From Paracoccus spongiarum (lineage in GTDB: Bacteria > Pseudomonadota > Alphaproteobacteria > Rhodobacterales > Rhodobacteraceae): 64,000 nucleotides of DNA. The stretch lies in assembly GCF_030732095.1 (NCBI RefSeq), contig NZ_JAVAMQ010000005.1, forward strand, positions 180,081-244,080. Direction: 5' to 3'. The notes beneath the pieces are model-generated. The model did no database searches and was not told the origin of the DNA. It worked only from the letters and a program-made list of their open reading frames with translations. How positions within the stretch are numbered: the first letter of the stretch is position 1; every line of letters starts with the position of its first letter. Positions 25,209-33,956 of the stretch are shown here, piece after piece. The translations under genes and the position numbers were made by a program.

Positions 25209-25844
25209 CTAGAAGATCGGATCAAGCGCAAAGGCGTCCTCGATCGAGGGGCGGCGCGTCGCGATGGTGCGGCCCGGCCCCGACAGCGTCGCGATCTGCC
25301 GGGCCAGCTGCGCGATGGCCTGCGACAGCGCGGCGGCGATGGCCGGGGGCTGATCGCCCGCCAGCGGCACCGCGATGTCGAAGCTGCGGGCATGGTTGGT
25401 GCCGCCGCTGGACTCGTCGGACACGAAATATCGCCCGCTGAGCCGGTAGGTGCCGTCGGCCTGCGCCAGCGCCTTCTCGACCCGCACCTCCAGAGTCCGG
25501 CGCGGCGGCTCGGCCAGCGGCCAGGGTTCGGCGATGACCGTCGCCCCCGACAGGTCCGAGATGGCGCGGGCCAGCGACTGCGTGAAGGCGCGCTGCGGCG
25601 AATCGGCCCAGAGATTGTCGGGGGTCGAGCGCACCGCGCCGTCCGGGGTCTGCCACATCACCTCCTGGTCCGAGGCATAGGAGGGCAGCGACACGTCCTT
25701 CAGCTCGGCCGTGCCAAGCCGGTCGGTGACCTGCGCGCCGGTGATGGGTGGGTCGATCAGGAAGCGCCCGGTCTTTTCCGGGTTCGAGCAGCCGGCGATC
25801 GCCAGCACGGCCAGAATGCAGCAGGTGAGAAATGGCTTGGTCAT
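25209..25844 (-). CDS. pqiC: ABC-type transport auxiliary lipoprotein PqiC
   Basis: The 211-residue protein has a lipoprotein signal with lipobox 'LAIAGC' (Cys19) and the ABC-transport auxiliary domain, including 'DNLWADSPQRAFTQSLARAIS' (about residues 78-98). PqiC sits in the outer membrane and completes the PqiA-PqiB-PqiC path for lipid movement across the envelope. It starts 5 bp after pqiB and is the last gene of the operon. Confidence 0.88.
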   Translation of the reverse strand: MTKPFLTCCILAVLAIAGCSNPEKTGRFLIDPPITGAQVTDRLGTAELKDVSLPSYASDQEVMWQTPDGAVRSTPDNLWADSPQRAFTQSLARAISDLSGATVIAEPWPLAEPPRRTLEVRVEKALAQADGTYRLSGRYFVSDESSGGTNHARSFDIAVPLAGDQPPAIAAALSQAIAQLARQIATLSGPGRTIATRRPSIEDAFALDPIF

Positions 25845-25849
25845 CGTGA

Positions 25850-28201
25850 TCAGCGTCCCAGGATGAAGGCGCGTGGATTGCGTTCGATCATGCGCGCCAG
25901 AGAGCCGAAGGACTCGGTGGCTCGGCGCAGTTCGCGCAGCATGTTGACAGCCTCGCTGTTGAAGGCGGAACGCTCGCCATAAGCGGCAAGGACCGCGTCG
26001 GCCCGTGCGGCGGTCGCCTGCAGCCGCTGCACCAGCTGCGGCAGTTCCCGGACCGACCGCGCGACCTCGTCGGCGGCAAGGCTGGCCGACTCCAGCGCCT
26101 TGTTCAGGCTGCCGGCGGCATTGCCGTCGCGCAGGTCGTTCAGCAGGCCCGACGCGGCCTCGAGGGTGGCGGACAGGTTGCGCGGCAGCTGTTCGGCATC
26201 CTCGCTGCCCAGCATGGCCCGCAGGTCGGCCAGGATGCCCTCGGCCTGCGCGCTGATCTCGGCAAAGCCGAACTCTTCGACCTTCGCGGCCGCGGCGTCG
26301 ATCTGGTCGACCAGCTCCGGCACGTCGACGGCCGCCGCCTGCACCGAGGCAAACGCCGCCGTCGCCTCTTCGACCATCTTGCCCAGATTGGCCGCGGCGC
26401 CGGATTCCGTCAGGTCGGTCGCGAGCCGGTCCACCTGGCCGGCCGCGGCATCCAGCGTCTCGACCAGCGTGCCGATCTTGCCGGGCAGGGCCTCGGCCTC
26501 GGGTGTGCCGATCACGTCCCGGACATCCTGCAGGGTCGCATCAAGCTGTGCGCCGATCGAGGCGAAATCCACGTCCTGCGCGGAGACCGCCGCCTTTTCC
26601 AGCGCATCGAGGATCGCCGGCAGGCGCGCCGCGGCCTCGTTCAGGCGGTCCGCCAGCTCGCTGGCCGAGGCCAGCGCGGTGCCGGCATTGCCGGCCGCGC
26701 CGGTGTCGCGGAACTCCTCCACCATCGTGCGGATGTCGCCCAGCGCGGCCTGCGCCTCCTCGATGGTGCCGCGCAGGCCCTCGGGGATCGCGCGCGTGTC
26801 CTGCGAGGTCGCCAGCGCGGTCACGCTGTTCATCATCTCGGTGGCCGATTTCAGCACCTCCTCGATGGGAAGATTGCCGATCCGGCTGATGAAGCCCTGC
26901 GCGGTCTGGTCGAAATCGGTGATCTCGCCCTCGACCGAGGGGATGATCGGGAAGGGCTCGGCGGCGGTGTCGATCTGCGCCGGCGCGGCGTCCGGGATCT
27001 CGACCATCTCGATGATCAGCGAGGTGCCGAAGAACCCCGCGCTGGCCACGCGGGCGCGCAGCCCGGCCTCGACCGCGGCCTCGAGGAAGGCCAGCGCGTC
27101 CTCGGGGGTGGCGTCCTCGGCAAGGCCCAGCCGCGCCGGGGCAATGGCGATGGTGACATGCTGCAGCACTTTCGGCTCGCCGTCGCCGTTCTCGTCATCG
27201 ACGCGCACCGCCAGTTCGGTGACGCGCCCGACATTCAGGCCCTGGAACTGCACGTCGGCGCCCTTTTCGAGACCGCGCACCGAATTGTCGACCAGCACGC
27301 TAAGCCGCAGCTGACCGGCCTGGGCACCGACAAACAGGTTGTTGCGGGCGGTGTCCTCGTCGGGCTGCACGGCATATACGGTATCGGGGCCGGCCGGCTG
27401 GCCGCCGCTGACCAGCGTGTCGAACGACACGCCGCCCTGCAGCAGCGAGGCGAGCGAATTCACGTTGAAGGAAATCCCCTGCGTGCCCAGCGACAGCGAA
27501 AAGCCCGAGGTGTCCCAGAACACGGTCGATGTGGTCAGGCGGTCGTCATGCGGCGCCTCGATGAAGCCGTCCGCGATCACCCCCTCATTGCCCTCGCCCA
27601 GCCGCAGGTTCTCGATCCGGCCGACCTGGATGCCGCGATAGAGGATCGGCGCGCCCTCGGTCAGCCCGCCGCCATCGTCCATCGACAGCCTGATCCAGCT
27701 GCCCTTCGCGTCCTCGCGGATCAGCGGTGGACGCTCGAGCCCGACGAAACGGGTGGCGCGTTCGGTCACCTCGGCGTCCCAGTAGCCCTCGATGAACGAA
27801 CCGGTCAGCACCGTGTCCAGTCGGCTGACCCCCTGCGCGCTGACCTGCGGGCGCACGATCCAGAAAGCCGCCTGCTTGTCCAGATAGGGGGCCACGTCCT
27901 GATCGACGCGGATCTGCACGACGACGCTGGACAGGTCGGGCGTGAACTGCACGCCCTCGACCTGGCCGACCGTGATCTCGCGAAAGCGCAGGGTGGTCTC
28001 TCCGGGGGTGATGCCGGTGGCGTCGGCAAATTCCACCTCGATCATCGCGCCGCGATCGGAATAGGCGTTCCACGCGATCGCCAGCGTCACCAACAGCGCC
28101 AGGATCGGCACCAGCCAGATGACATTCACGCCGGCCTGGGCGGCGCGCACGGCAGTCTTGCGGACGGGGCTTGCCGGCTTCGGCGGCGGCGTGTCGGTCA
28201 T
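25850..28201 (-). CDS. pqiB: MCE-domain lipid transport protein PqiB
   Basis: The 783-residue protein has a single N-terminal membrane anchor ('VNVIWLVPILALLVTLAIAW', residues about 25-45) and three MCE (MlaD-like) domains (about 50-140, 165-270 and 290-400; e.g. 'PGETTLRFREITVGQVEGVQF', 'GAPILYRGIQVGRIENLRLG', 'KGADVQFQGLNVGRVTELAV'). A very long helical tail (about 440-760) follows. PqiB-type proteins form tubes or needles that conduct lipids through the periplasm. The tail is longer than in E. coli PqiB (546 residues) and is rich in Ala, Asp and Glu, suggesting an extended coiled coil. Confidence 0.9.
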   Translation of the reverse strand: MTDTPPPKPASPVRKTAVRAAQAGVNVIWLVPILALLVTLAIAWNAYSDRGAMIEVEFADATGITPGETTLRFREITVGQVEGVQFTPDLSSVVVQIRVDQDVAPYLDKQAAFWIVRPQVSAQGVSRLDTVLTGSFIEGYWDAEVTERATRFVGLERPPLIREDAKGSWIRLSMDDGGGLTEGAPILYRGIQVGRIENLRLGEGNEGVIADGFIEAPHDDRLTTSTVFWDTSGFSLSLGTQGISFNVNSLASLLQGGVSFDTLVSGGQPAGPDTVYAVQPDEDTARNNLFVGAQAGQLRLSVLVDNSVRGLEKGADVQFQGLNVGRVTELAVRVDDENGDGEPKVLQHVTIAIAPARLGLAEDATPEDALAFLEAAVEAGLRARVASAGFFGTSLIIEMVEIPDAAPAQIDTAAEPFPIIPSVEGEITDFDQTAQGFISRIGNLPIEEVLKSATEMMNSVTALATSQDTRAIPEGLRGTIEEAQAALGDIRTMVEEFRDTGAAGNAGTALASASELADRLNEAAARLPAILDALEKAAVSAQDVDFASIGAQLDATLQDVRDVIGTPEAEALPGKIGTLVETLDAAAGQVDRLATDLTESGAAANLGKMVEEATAAFASVQAAAVDVPELVDQIDAAAAKVEEFGFAEISAQAEGILADLRAMLGSEDAEQLPRNLSATLEAASGLLNDLRDGNAAGSLNKALESASLAADEVARSVRELPQLVQRLQATAARADAVLAAYGERSAFNSEAVNMLRELRRATESFGSLARMIERNPRAFILGR

Positions 28202-28223
28202 TCCGGTTCGTGATCCCTGCCCG

Positions 28224-28880
28224 TCAATTCCCTGCCTGGCTTTGCAGCGGCAAGCCGCGCCAGATCAATCTTGGATCGAAGCTTTGCGCGGAAAGCATCG
28301 TGAAGGCAACCGACAGTGCGAATGACGCCGCCGCCGGACCCGGATGGATCGAAGCCACGAAGCCCAGCTGCACCAGCGCCGAGAGGATGGCGACCACGAA
28401 CACGTCGATCATCGACCAGCGGCCGACGAACTCGACCACCTCGAAGACCTTCAGCCGGGCATGGGCCTGATCGACGCTGGCCGGCCGCCCCGCCACCATG
28501 GCCAGCCAGGCGATGCTGCCGAACTTCGCGATCGGCACGATGATCGAGGCGACGAAGACGATGATCGCGATGTCATAGCTTCCATGGTCGATCAGCTCCA
28601 GCACGCCTTCGAGGATGGTCGCCTCGCTGTTGCCCTGCAACCCCGCGAAGGTCTGGGTGCGCATCATCGGAAAGAGGTTGGCGGGGATATACATGACCAG
28701 CCCCGCGATCCACCAGGCCCAGACGGCCTGAAGCCCGCGCCGGTCGGGCGGCACCAGCGCCGCCCCGCAGCGGGCGCAGGCGGCCTCGGAGTCCGGCCAG
28801 ACCCGGCCGCAGCTGCGGCATCCGATCAGCCCGGCGCGATGCGCGGTCAGCACGGGACCCTGCGGTTCGACCTGGCTCAT
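28224..28880 (-). CDS. pqiA: Paraquat-inducible protein A, second half (PqiA-like)
   Basis: The 218-residue protein has an N-terminal zinc-ribbon ('CRSCGRVWPDSEAACARCG') and four membrane helices with 'PANLFPMM' and 'DIFVVAILSALVQLG'-like 'MIDVFVVAILSALVQLG', the hallmarks of one PqiA repeat. In E. coli PqiA both repeats are one 417-residue chain; here they are two genes with a 4-bp ATGA overlap. It is the inner-membrane component of the PqiABC lipid transport system. Confidence 0.88.
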   Translation of the reverse strand: MSQVEPQGPVLTAHRAGLIGCRSCGRVWPDSEAACARCGAALVPPDRRGLQAVWAWWIAGLVMYIPANLFPMMRTQTFAGLQGNSEATILEGVLELIDHGSYDIAIIVFVASIIVPIAKFGSIAWLAMVAGRPASVDQAHARLKVFEVVEFVGRWSMIDVFVVAILSALVQLGFVASIHPGPAAASFALSVAFTMLSAQSFDPRLIWRGLPLQSQAGN

Positions 28881-29557
28881 GGATGGGGTGCCTCGACCAT
28901 CTCGCGGCCGTCTGTATGCAGGCCGGCATCCTCGATCGCGTCCCAGATCGTCGTCTGGCACATGAAGCCGCGCGAGGCGACGTTCACCACGATCAGCGCG
29001 CAGAAGGCCCAGAAGGCCGGGCCCAGATGCACGGTTGCGAGGCCCGCGACCTTGACCAGAGCGACCGAAGTGCCGATCACGAAGATCTCGGCCATCGACC
29101 AGGGGCGCAGTGCCTCGGACCAGCGGAAGGCGGTCGCGGCGTGGCGATGGGGCGGCAGGCCCTTGGCCAGCGGGGCGAGCGTGTAGACCAGCAGGAAGGC
29201 CCGCAGGACCGGCAGGCCGACGATCATCGCCAGCACCGCCACCACCAGCGGCAGCAGAATCCCGTCCGCAAAGGCCAGCGCGACCCCGAACAGCGAGGTG
29301 GCATTGCCGAACCCCATCCGCGAGATTTCAAGGAACGGGAAGAAGACGGCACCCAGCAACAGCACCATCGAGGTGAAGGCCAGCGCGATCAGCTGGCTGA
29401 AGGCGCCGCCACGCGGCCTGGCCAGAACCGTGCCGCAGCGGATGCAGCGCGCCGTCTCGCCAGGTTGCAGCTCTTCCTCGACATGCAGCGCATCGCAGCG
29501 GGGGCAGGCCATCAGCCCGGCGCCGGTCTGCAGGTCATGTGTCGGGCCGGGCATCAT
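28877..29557 (-). CDS. pqiA: Paraquat-inducible protein A, first half (PqiA-like)
   Basis: The 226-residue protein has a zinc ribbon ('CPRCDALHVEEELQPGETARCIRCG') and four membrane helices with 'PFLEISRMG' and 'MAEIFVIGTSVALVKVAGLA'. It corresponds to one repeat of PqiA and is the first gene of the pqiA-pqiA-pqiB-pqiC operon. Two adjacent ATGs (29557 and 29554) are possible starts. Pqi expression is stress-induced in enterobacteria; no promoter element is evident here. Confidence 0.87.
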   Translation of the reverse strand: MMPGPTHDLQTGAGLMACPRCDALHVEEELQPGETARCIRCGTVLARPRGGAFSQLIALAFTSMVLLLGAVFFPFLEISRMGFGNATSLFGVALAFADGILLPLVVAVLAMIVGLPVLRAFLLVYTLAPLAKGLPPHRHAATAFRWSEALRPWSMAEIFVIGTSVALVKVAGLATVHLGPAFWAFCALIVVNVASRGFMCQTTIWDAIEDAGLHTDGREMVEAPHP

Positions 29558-29599
29558 GCGATCAAGATAGGCGGGACGGGGCGGGGTGCAAGCGGCATG

Positions 29600-31399
29600 T
29601 CAATGCCGCGCGCCCTCGCGGGCCGCCGAGGTCAGCACGACGTTGCGCACATCGGCACCGGGCAGCAGGCCCGCCTCGTCGATGGCAAAGCCAAGCCGCA
29701 GCACGAAGCAGTCGCCCTCGATGCCGGCGCTGGCCTCGCCCTCGAGCTGGGTCGAGAAGGCCTCGATCAGCTGGCTGCCCAGCCCGGTGCCTTCGGTTTC
29801 GCCCTGCATCTCGTTCGCGCCCAGCGAATTCGCGATCTCCAGAAGGCCCCGGCCCGGCTCGGGGGCGGTCAGCGTGACGCGCACCCACGGGCCGTCGCCG
29901 CCCGGGGGCGTTCCGGCATATTTCAACGCGTTGGTAAAGGCTTCGGTCGCCAGAAGCGACAGCGGCACCGCCTGATCGGGCAGCAGCGTCATCGGCTGAA
30001 GCCGCGTTTCGACGCCGAGGTTCCGGCCCGGCCCGACTGAAGCGTTCACCATCTGGTTGATGATGTCGCCGATCAGGCGGTCGGCCTCGACGGCATCCAG
30101 ATGTTCGGCCTGGTAGAGATTGCGATAGATGGTGGCCAGCGCTGCGACCCGGTCCTGCACCGAGCGCAGCACCCGCTTGGCGTCGGTATCGCCGATCATC
30201 CGGCTTTGCATGTTGATGATCGAGGCGATCAGCTGAAGGTTGTTCTTCACGCGATGGTGAACCTCTTTCAGCAGCACGGTCTTTTCGTTGACCGCCTCTT
30301 CCATCGTCTCCTCGTCGCGGATCAGGATGCGCGCCATGTTGTGGAATGTCTGGCTTACATCGAGGATCTCGGTCGGGGCGTCGGTCAGCACGGGCGGCGG
30401 CTCGTCGCGGTTGCCGATGGCAAAGCGGCGCATCTGGCCGCGCAGCACGGTGATGTGGCGTAGTACCAGCCGGAACACCGCGAAATAGGCCACCGCCAGC
30501 GACACCAGCCACAGCGCGATGGGAAACAGCACCGCGCCCAGCTGCGACAGCTGGAACAGCCCGACGCCCGCGATGCTGGAGCTCCAGCTGCCAAGCGCGT
30601 AGACGAGGCCGGGCACAACCGGAACGACCGTGAAGACCCGCATCTCGCCGGTGTTTGCGCGGGCGCGGAACGTCGTCTCGTTGCGCGACAGAAGCCCCAG
30701 CAGCGGGATGTCGGCGGGCAGGATGTCGCTGGCCTGCCCCTCGGTCGCGCTGTCCGATGTCAGGATCTCGCCACGATTGTTGAAGGTCACGATCCGCGCG
30801 CCCTCGGTGCCGAAATTGACCGAATGGGTCGATCGCAGCAGGTCATGGGTCAGCGAGATGCCGACATAGCCCAGCAGGTCGCGGTCGCGATACAGCGGCT
30901 GCATGACCAGCACCACCGACCGGCCGCTGACGACCCCGCGCTGGACCGAGGTGACCAGCGTTGCCGGATCGGCCATGAACTTCTGGAAGGCCGGCGACTG
31001 GCGCATGTCTGCCAGCTGCCCGCGATCCAGCGCCGAGGTGCAGTTGCTGCGCCCGCCGGTCGGCACGAAGCCCGCATAGACATAGATCGCGCTGCGGTCG
31101 ATGAAGTTGCGCATCAGGTCGGAACAGCTGTCGGGCTGGTCCAGCACGTCCAGAACCGCAGGGCCCAGCGCATCGGCCGAGCCGAGCGCGCTTTGCAGCA
31201 GCGCCCGTTCCCCGGCGGCGGCCGATGCCGTGCGCCCCAGCAGGGCGATCTCGGCGCTGCGCTGCGCCTCGCGGGACAGGTGCAGGTTCTGGACCAGCGA
31301 GATCAGGCCGATCGGCAGGATCGCCACCGACAGCAGGGCGCCAAGGCGAAAGCCCAGCCGGCGGGTAAAATCCAGCCTGTCACGGAACCGGCGCAGCAC
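29600..31399 (-). CDS. HisKA_2/HWE-type sensor histidine kinase of the general stress response
   Basis: The 599-residue kinase has two membrane segments (about 18-38 and 290-315) around a periplasmic Cache-like sensor. A HAMP-like region follows, then the H-box 'EVHHRVKNNLQLIASIINMQSRM' (His381/382), which is diagnostic of the HisKA_2 family, and an ATPase domain with 'TEAFTNALKYA'. Kinases of this family (PhyK type) phosphorylate PhyR. It lies 10 bp after ecfG, apparently in the nepR-ecfG operon. The start is a GTG at 31399. The ATPase region ends without a strong classical G-box, as usual for the family. Confidence 0.88.
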   Translation of the reverse strand: MLRRFRDRLDFTRRLGFRLGALLSVAILPIGLISLVQNLHLSREAQRSAEIALLGRTASAAAGERALLQSALGSADALGPAVLDVLDQPDSCSDLMRNFIDRSAIYVYAGFVPTGGRSNCTSALDRGQLADMRQSPAFQKFMADPATLVTSVQRGVVSGRSVVLVMQPLYRDRDLLGYVGISLTHDLLRSTHSVNFGTEGARIVTFNNRGEILTSDSATEGQASDILPADIPLLGLLSRNETTFRARANTGEMRVFTVVPVVPGLVYALGSWSSSIAGVGLFQLSQLGAVLFPIALWLVSLAVAYFAVFRLVLRHITVLRGQMRRFAIGNRDEPPPVLTDAPTEILDVSQTFHNMARILIRDEETMEEAVNEKTVLLKEVHHRVKNNLQLIASIINMQSRMIGDTDAKRVLRSVQDRVAALATIYRNLYQAEHLDAVEADRLIGDIINQMVNASVGPGRNLGVETRLQPMTLLPDQAVPLSLLATEAFTNALKYAGTPPGGDGPWVRVTLTAPEPGRGLLEIANSLGANEMQGETEGTGLGSQLIEAFSTQLEGEASAGIEGDCFVLRLGFAIDEAGLLPGADVRNVVLTSAAREGARH

Positions 31400-31409
31400 C
31401 CGACAGGCC

Positions 31410-31976
31410 CTAGCGCGATGTGCTGTAGCCGGACGCCATCACCGCGCGGGTCGCCTGATCGGTCATGTCCAGATCCTCGGCGCTGTCCAGTTGCAGCAGT
31501 TCGACCAGCTTGCGGCGTCCGCGGTTGGCGCGGGACTTCACGGTTCCCACGGCCACCCCGGTCATGTTCGCAGTCTCCTCGTAGGAAAAGCCCGACGCGC
31601 CGACGAGGATCAGCGCCTCGCGCTGCTCGTCGGGCAGGTGACGGAAGGCGGCGCGGAAATCGCGCATCGCCAGACGGCCGTCATGGTCAGGGCGGGTCGC
31701 CTGCCGGGCGGCGTGGATGCCATCGGTGTCGCTGACCTCGCGCTTGGTCTTGCGCCGCGCCGAATAGAAGGTGTTCCGCAGGATCGTGAACAGCCAGGCG
31801 CGCAGGTTGGTGCCGGCCTGGAACTTGTCCATGTTGGTCCACGCCTTCACGATGGTGTCCTGCACCAGATCATCCGCGGACGCGCCCTCGCGGGTCAGCG
31901 ACAGCGCGAAGGCGCGCAGCGCCGGCAGATGATCCACAAGCTCGTCTCGCGGATCGTTCATCGCTGATTTGTTCAT
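31410..31976 (-). CDS. ecfG: General stress response sigma factor EcfG (RpoE-like, ECF15)
   Basis: The 188-residue protein has sigma region 2 ('LPALRAFALSLTREGASADDLVQDTIVKAWTNMDKFQAGTNLRAWLFTILRNTFYS', residues about 18-72) and region 4 ('LPDEQREALILVGASGFSYEETANMTGVAVGTVKSRANRGRRKL'), in the form typical of alphaproteobacterial EcfG. It directs RNA polymerase to general stress promoters and is held inactive by NepR. The gene is 36 bp downstream of nepR. A second ATG at 31961 is possible. Confidence 0.94.
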   Translation of the reverse strand: MNKSAMNDPRDELVDHLPALRAFALSLTREGASADDLVQDTIVKAWTNMDKFQAGTNLRAWLFTILRNTFYSARRKTKREVSDTDGIHAARQATRPDHDGRLAMRDFRAAFRHLPDEQREALILVGASGFSYEETANMTGVAVGTVKSRANRGRRKLVELLQLDSAEDLDMTDQATRAVMASGYSTSR

Positions 31977-32012
31977 GGGCTTACCGTAGCGCCTTCACGC
32001 GAGAGTTCGAGG

Positions 32013-32159
32013 TCATTCCTGCTCGCGCAGCTTCTTCAGCAGGTCGAGAAAGCGGTCGGGAACCTGTTCGTCGGAATCCTGCTCGTAGACCCGCCGAAGG
32101 TTCTCGTCGATCTGTTTCTCGACGGCCGCGCGTCGGCTGTCATCTCGCTTCGAAGTCAT
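32013..32159 (-). CDS. nepR: Anti-sigma factor NepR
   Basis: A 48-residue protein ('MTSKRDDSRRAAVEKQIDEN...') carries the NepR core 'IDENLRRVYEQDSDEQVPDRFLDLLKKLRE'. NepR binds and blocks EcfG until phosphorylated PhyR takes it away. The frame is open far upstream, but the ATG at 32159 gives the family N-terminus and sits just downstream of the EcfG-type promoter. Position between ecfG and the divergent phyR is the classic arrangement. Confidence 0.93.
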   Translation of the reverse strand: MTSKRDDSRRAAVEKQIDENLRRVYEQDSDEQVPDRFLDLLKKLREQE

Positions 32160-32198
32160 TCTTTTATCAATCCCGGAAATCTTGTGCGCACGCGATGC

Positions 32199-32224
32199 AA
32201 CCTTTACGTCCCGAGGAAAGTTCC
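32199..32224 (-). promoter_or_regulatory. Candidate EcfG-dependent promoter for nepR-ecfG
   Basis: On the minus strand, GGAAC (32224-32220), 17 bases, then GGTT (32202-32199) matches the EcfG consensus GGAAC-N16/17-(C)GTT with one deviation. It lies about 40 bp before the nepR start in the nepR/phyR divergent gap, giving the expected autoregulation of the stress sigma factor. Confidence 0.75.
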
Positions 32225-32257
32225 CCTGCCGACGCGAAAATTCGAGGACGAGACGAC

Positions 32258-33061
32258 ATGCCTTCTGCCGATCTGGCGCAAACCATCGGGCGCGAGCTGC
32301 CCTATCTTCGCCGCTACGCCCGCGCACTGACCGGAAGCCAAAGTGCCGGCGACAATTATGCGGCCGCCACGCTGGAGGCGATCCTGTCCGACCGCTCCGT
32401 CCTCGATGACGCCGAGGACACGCGCATCGGCCTGTTCCGCACCTTCCACGCGATCTGGCAAAGCTCGGGCCAGCCGGTCGCCGAGGGCGAACAGACGGCG
32501 CGCGAGCGTCGCGCACAGGATCATCTCCGCGGCCTGACCCCGAATTCGCGCGAGGCGCTGCTGCTGCGCACCATCGAGGAGTTGCGGCACGACCAGATCG
32601 CCGCGGTCATGCAGATCGACCTCGCCGAGGCCGAGGAACTGGTGCAGATCGCGCTGAACGAGATGGGGCAGGCGCTGCGCGGCAAGGTCATGGTGATCGA
32701 GGACGAGATGATCATCGCGATGGACCTGAAGGGCATCGTCCAGGCGATGGGCCACGAGGTCACCGGCGTGGCGCGCACCCATTCGCAGGCCACCGAGCTT
32801 GCCGGCCGGGTGCGGCCCGACCTGATCCTTGCGGACATCCAGCTGGCCGACGGCTCGTCCGGGATCGACGCGGTGAACGAGATGCTGGGCGAGATGGGCG
32901 ACATTCCGGTGATCTTCATCACCGCCTTCCCCGAACGCCTGCTGACCGGCGACCGCCCCGAGCCGGCCTTCCTGATCTCGAAGCCCTATAACGAGGAACA
33001 GGTCCGCTCGGCCGTGAGCCAGGCGATGTTCTTTGCCTCGACCGAAGGCATGGAGGCCTGA
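32258..33061 (+). CDS. phyR: Response regulator / anti-anti-sigma factor PhyR
   Basis: The 267-residue protein joins an N-terminal EcfG-like sigma mimic (residues about 1-140, 'LPYLRRYARALTGSQSAGDNYAAATLEAIL') to a C-terminal receiver domain with Asp193 in 'LILADIQLADGSSG' and Lys in 'LISKPYNEEQV'. On phosphorylation the sigma-like domain binds NepR and releases EcfG. The ATG at 32258 follows GAGGACGAGA. It diverges from nepR-ecfG, as is usual for the module. Confidence 0.95.
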   Translation: MPSADLAQTIGRELPYLRRYARALTGSQSAGDNYAAATLEAILSDRSVLDDAEDTRIGLFRTFHAIWQSSGQPVAEGEQTARERRAQDHLRGLTPNSREALLLRTIEELRHDQIAAVMQIDLAEAEELVQIALNEMGQALRGKVMVIEDEMIIAMDLKGIVQAMGHEVTGVARTHSQATELAGRVRPDLILADIQLADGSSGIDAVNEMLGEMGDIPVIFITAFPERLLTGDRPEPAFLISKPYNEEQVRSAVSQAMFFASTEGMEA

Positions 33062-33070
33062 GGCCGGCGG

Positions 33071-33943
33071 CTATTTCGGCGTGATGCCGCGCCGTGCCTC
33101 ATGCGCGGCGCGGATGCGGCGGCGCCGCGCCAGCTCGACATTGATGAGCGCGCCCAGCATCACCGAGAAGCCGGCCAGATAGAACCACATCAGCAGCGCC
33201 ACGACCGTCCCGATCGAGCCATAGATGCGGTTGTAGCTGTTGAAGCTGCCCAGATAGGCCGAAAATGCAAGCGAGGCCGCCGCCCAGAGGATCGCGGCGA
33301 AGAAAGACCCCCAGGTGAAGACGGGAGTGCGCGGAGATTTCACGTTCGGGCCATAGCGGTAGAGGATGCCGATGCCCAGGATCACCAGGGTGAACATCGC
33401 CGCCCAGGGCAGCCCGGCGACCAGCCAGGTCCGCACCTGCCCGAACACCATGAAGTTCAGCACCACCGGCACGATCACGATGGTCGCGAGCCCCGCCAGC
33501 GAGATGCCGACAATGGCGAGCGTCAGGCCGTAGGCCAGGATGAAGCCGAAGATCGTCGAATGGGCGCGCACGCCATAGGCGGCGTTCAGCCCGCGCACCA
33601 GCGCATCGACCCCCGCCCTCGCGGCGATGGTGGCGATCATGAAGGACAGGAACGAGGCCCATCCGACCGAGGTGCGCCCGCTGGAGGTCAGCGACCTGAC
33701 CTGCGCGTCGATGATGTCGGCGGCCCCGGTGGGCAGGAATTCATGGGCCACATCGACATAGGTGAGGATCACGGTCGGATCGAACCACAGGCTCCACAGC
33801 GCGATGATGGCGGCGAGACCGGGAAAGACCGCGAACATCGCGTAAAAGGCCACGCCCGCCGCGATCAGACCCATGTGGATCCGGTCGATCCGCTCGAAGA
33901 TGGCGGCCCAGAAGCGCCAGATCTCGCCCAGCAGCGCCATCAT
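33071..33943 (-). CDS. yihY: YihY/BrkB family inner-membrane protein
   Basis: The 290-residue protein has six membrane helices and family motifs 'GVAFYAMFAVFPGLAAIIAL', 'RAGVDALVRGLNAAYGV', 'GSFNSYNRIYGSIGTVVALLMWFYLAGFSVMLGALINVEL' (in parts). The family was once labelled ribonuclease BN by mistake, and its function is unresolved. The start is one of two adjacent ATGs (33943 or 33940); an upstream extension is open but overlaps dnaQ. It converges with phyR, with only 9 bp between the stops. Confidence 0.88.
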   Translation of the reverse strand: MMALLGEIWRFWAAIFERIDRIHMGLIAAGVAFYAMFAVFPGLAAIIALWSLWFDPTVILTYVDVAHEFLPTGAADIIDAQVRSLTSSGRTSVGWASFLSFMIATIAARAGVDALVRGLNAAYGVRAHSTIFGFILAYGLTLAIVGISLAGLATIVIVPVVLNFMVFGQVRTWLVAGLPWAAMFTLVILGIGILYRYGPNVKSPRTPVFTWGSFFAAILWAAASLAFSAYLGSFNSYNRIYGSIGTVVALLMWFYLAGFSVMLGALINVELARRRRIRAAHEARRGITPK

Positions 33944-33956
33944 GCGACGCGGGCCG

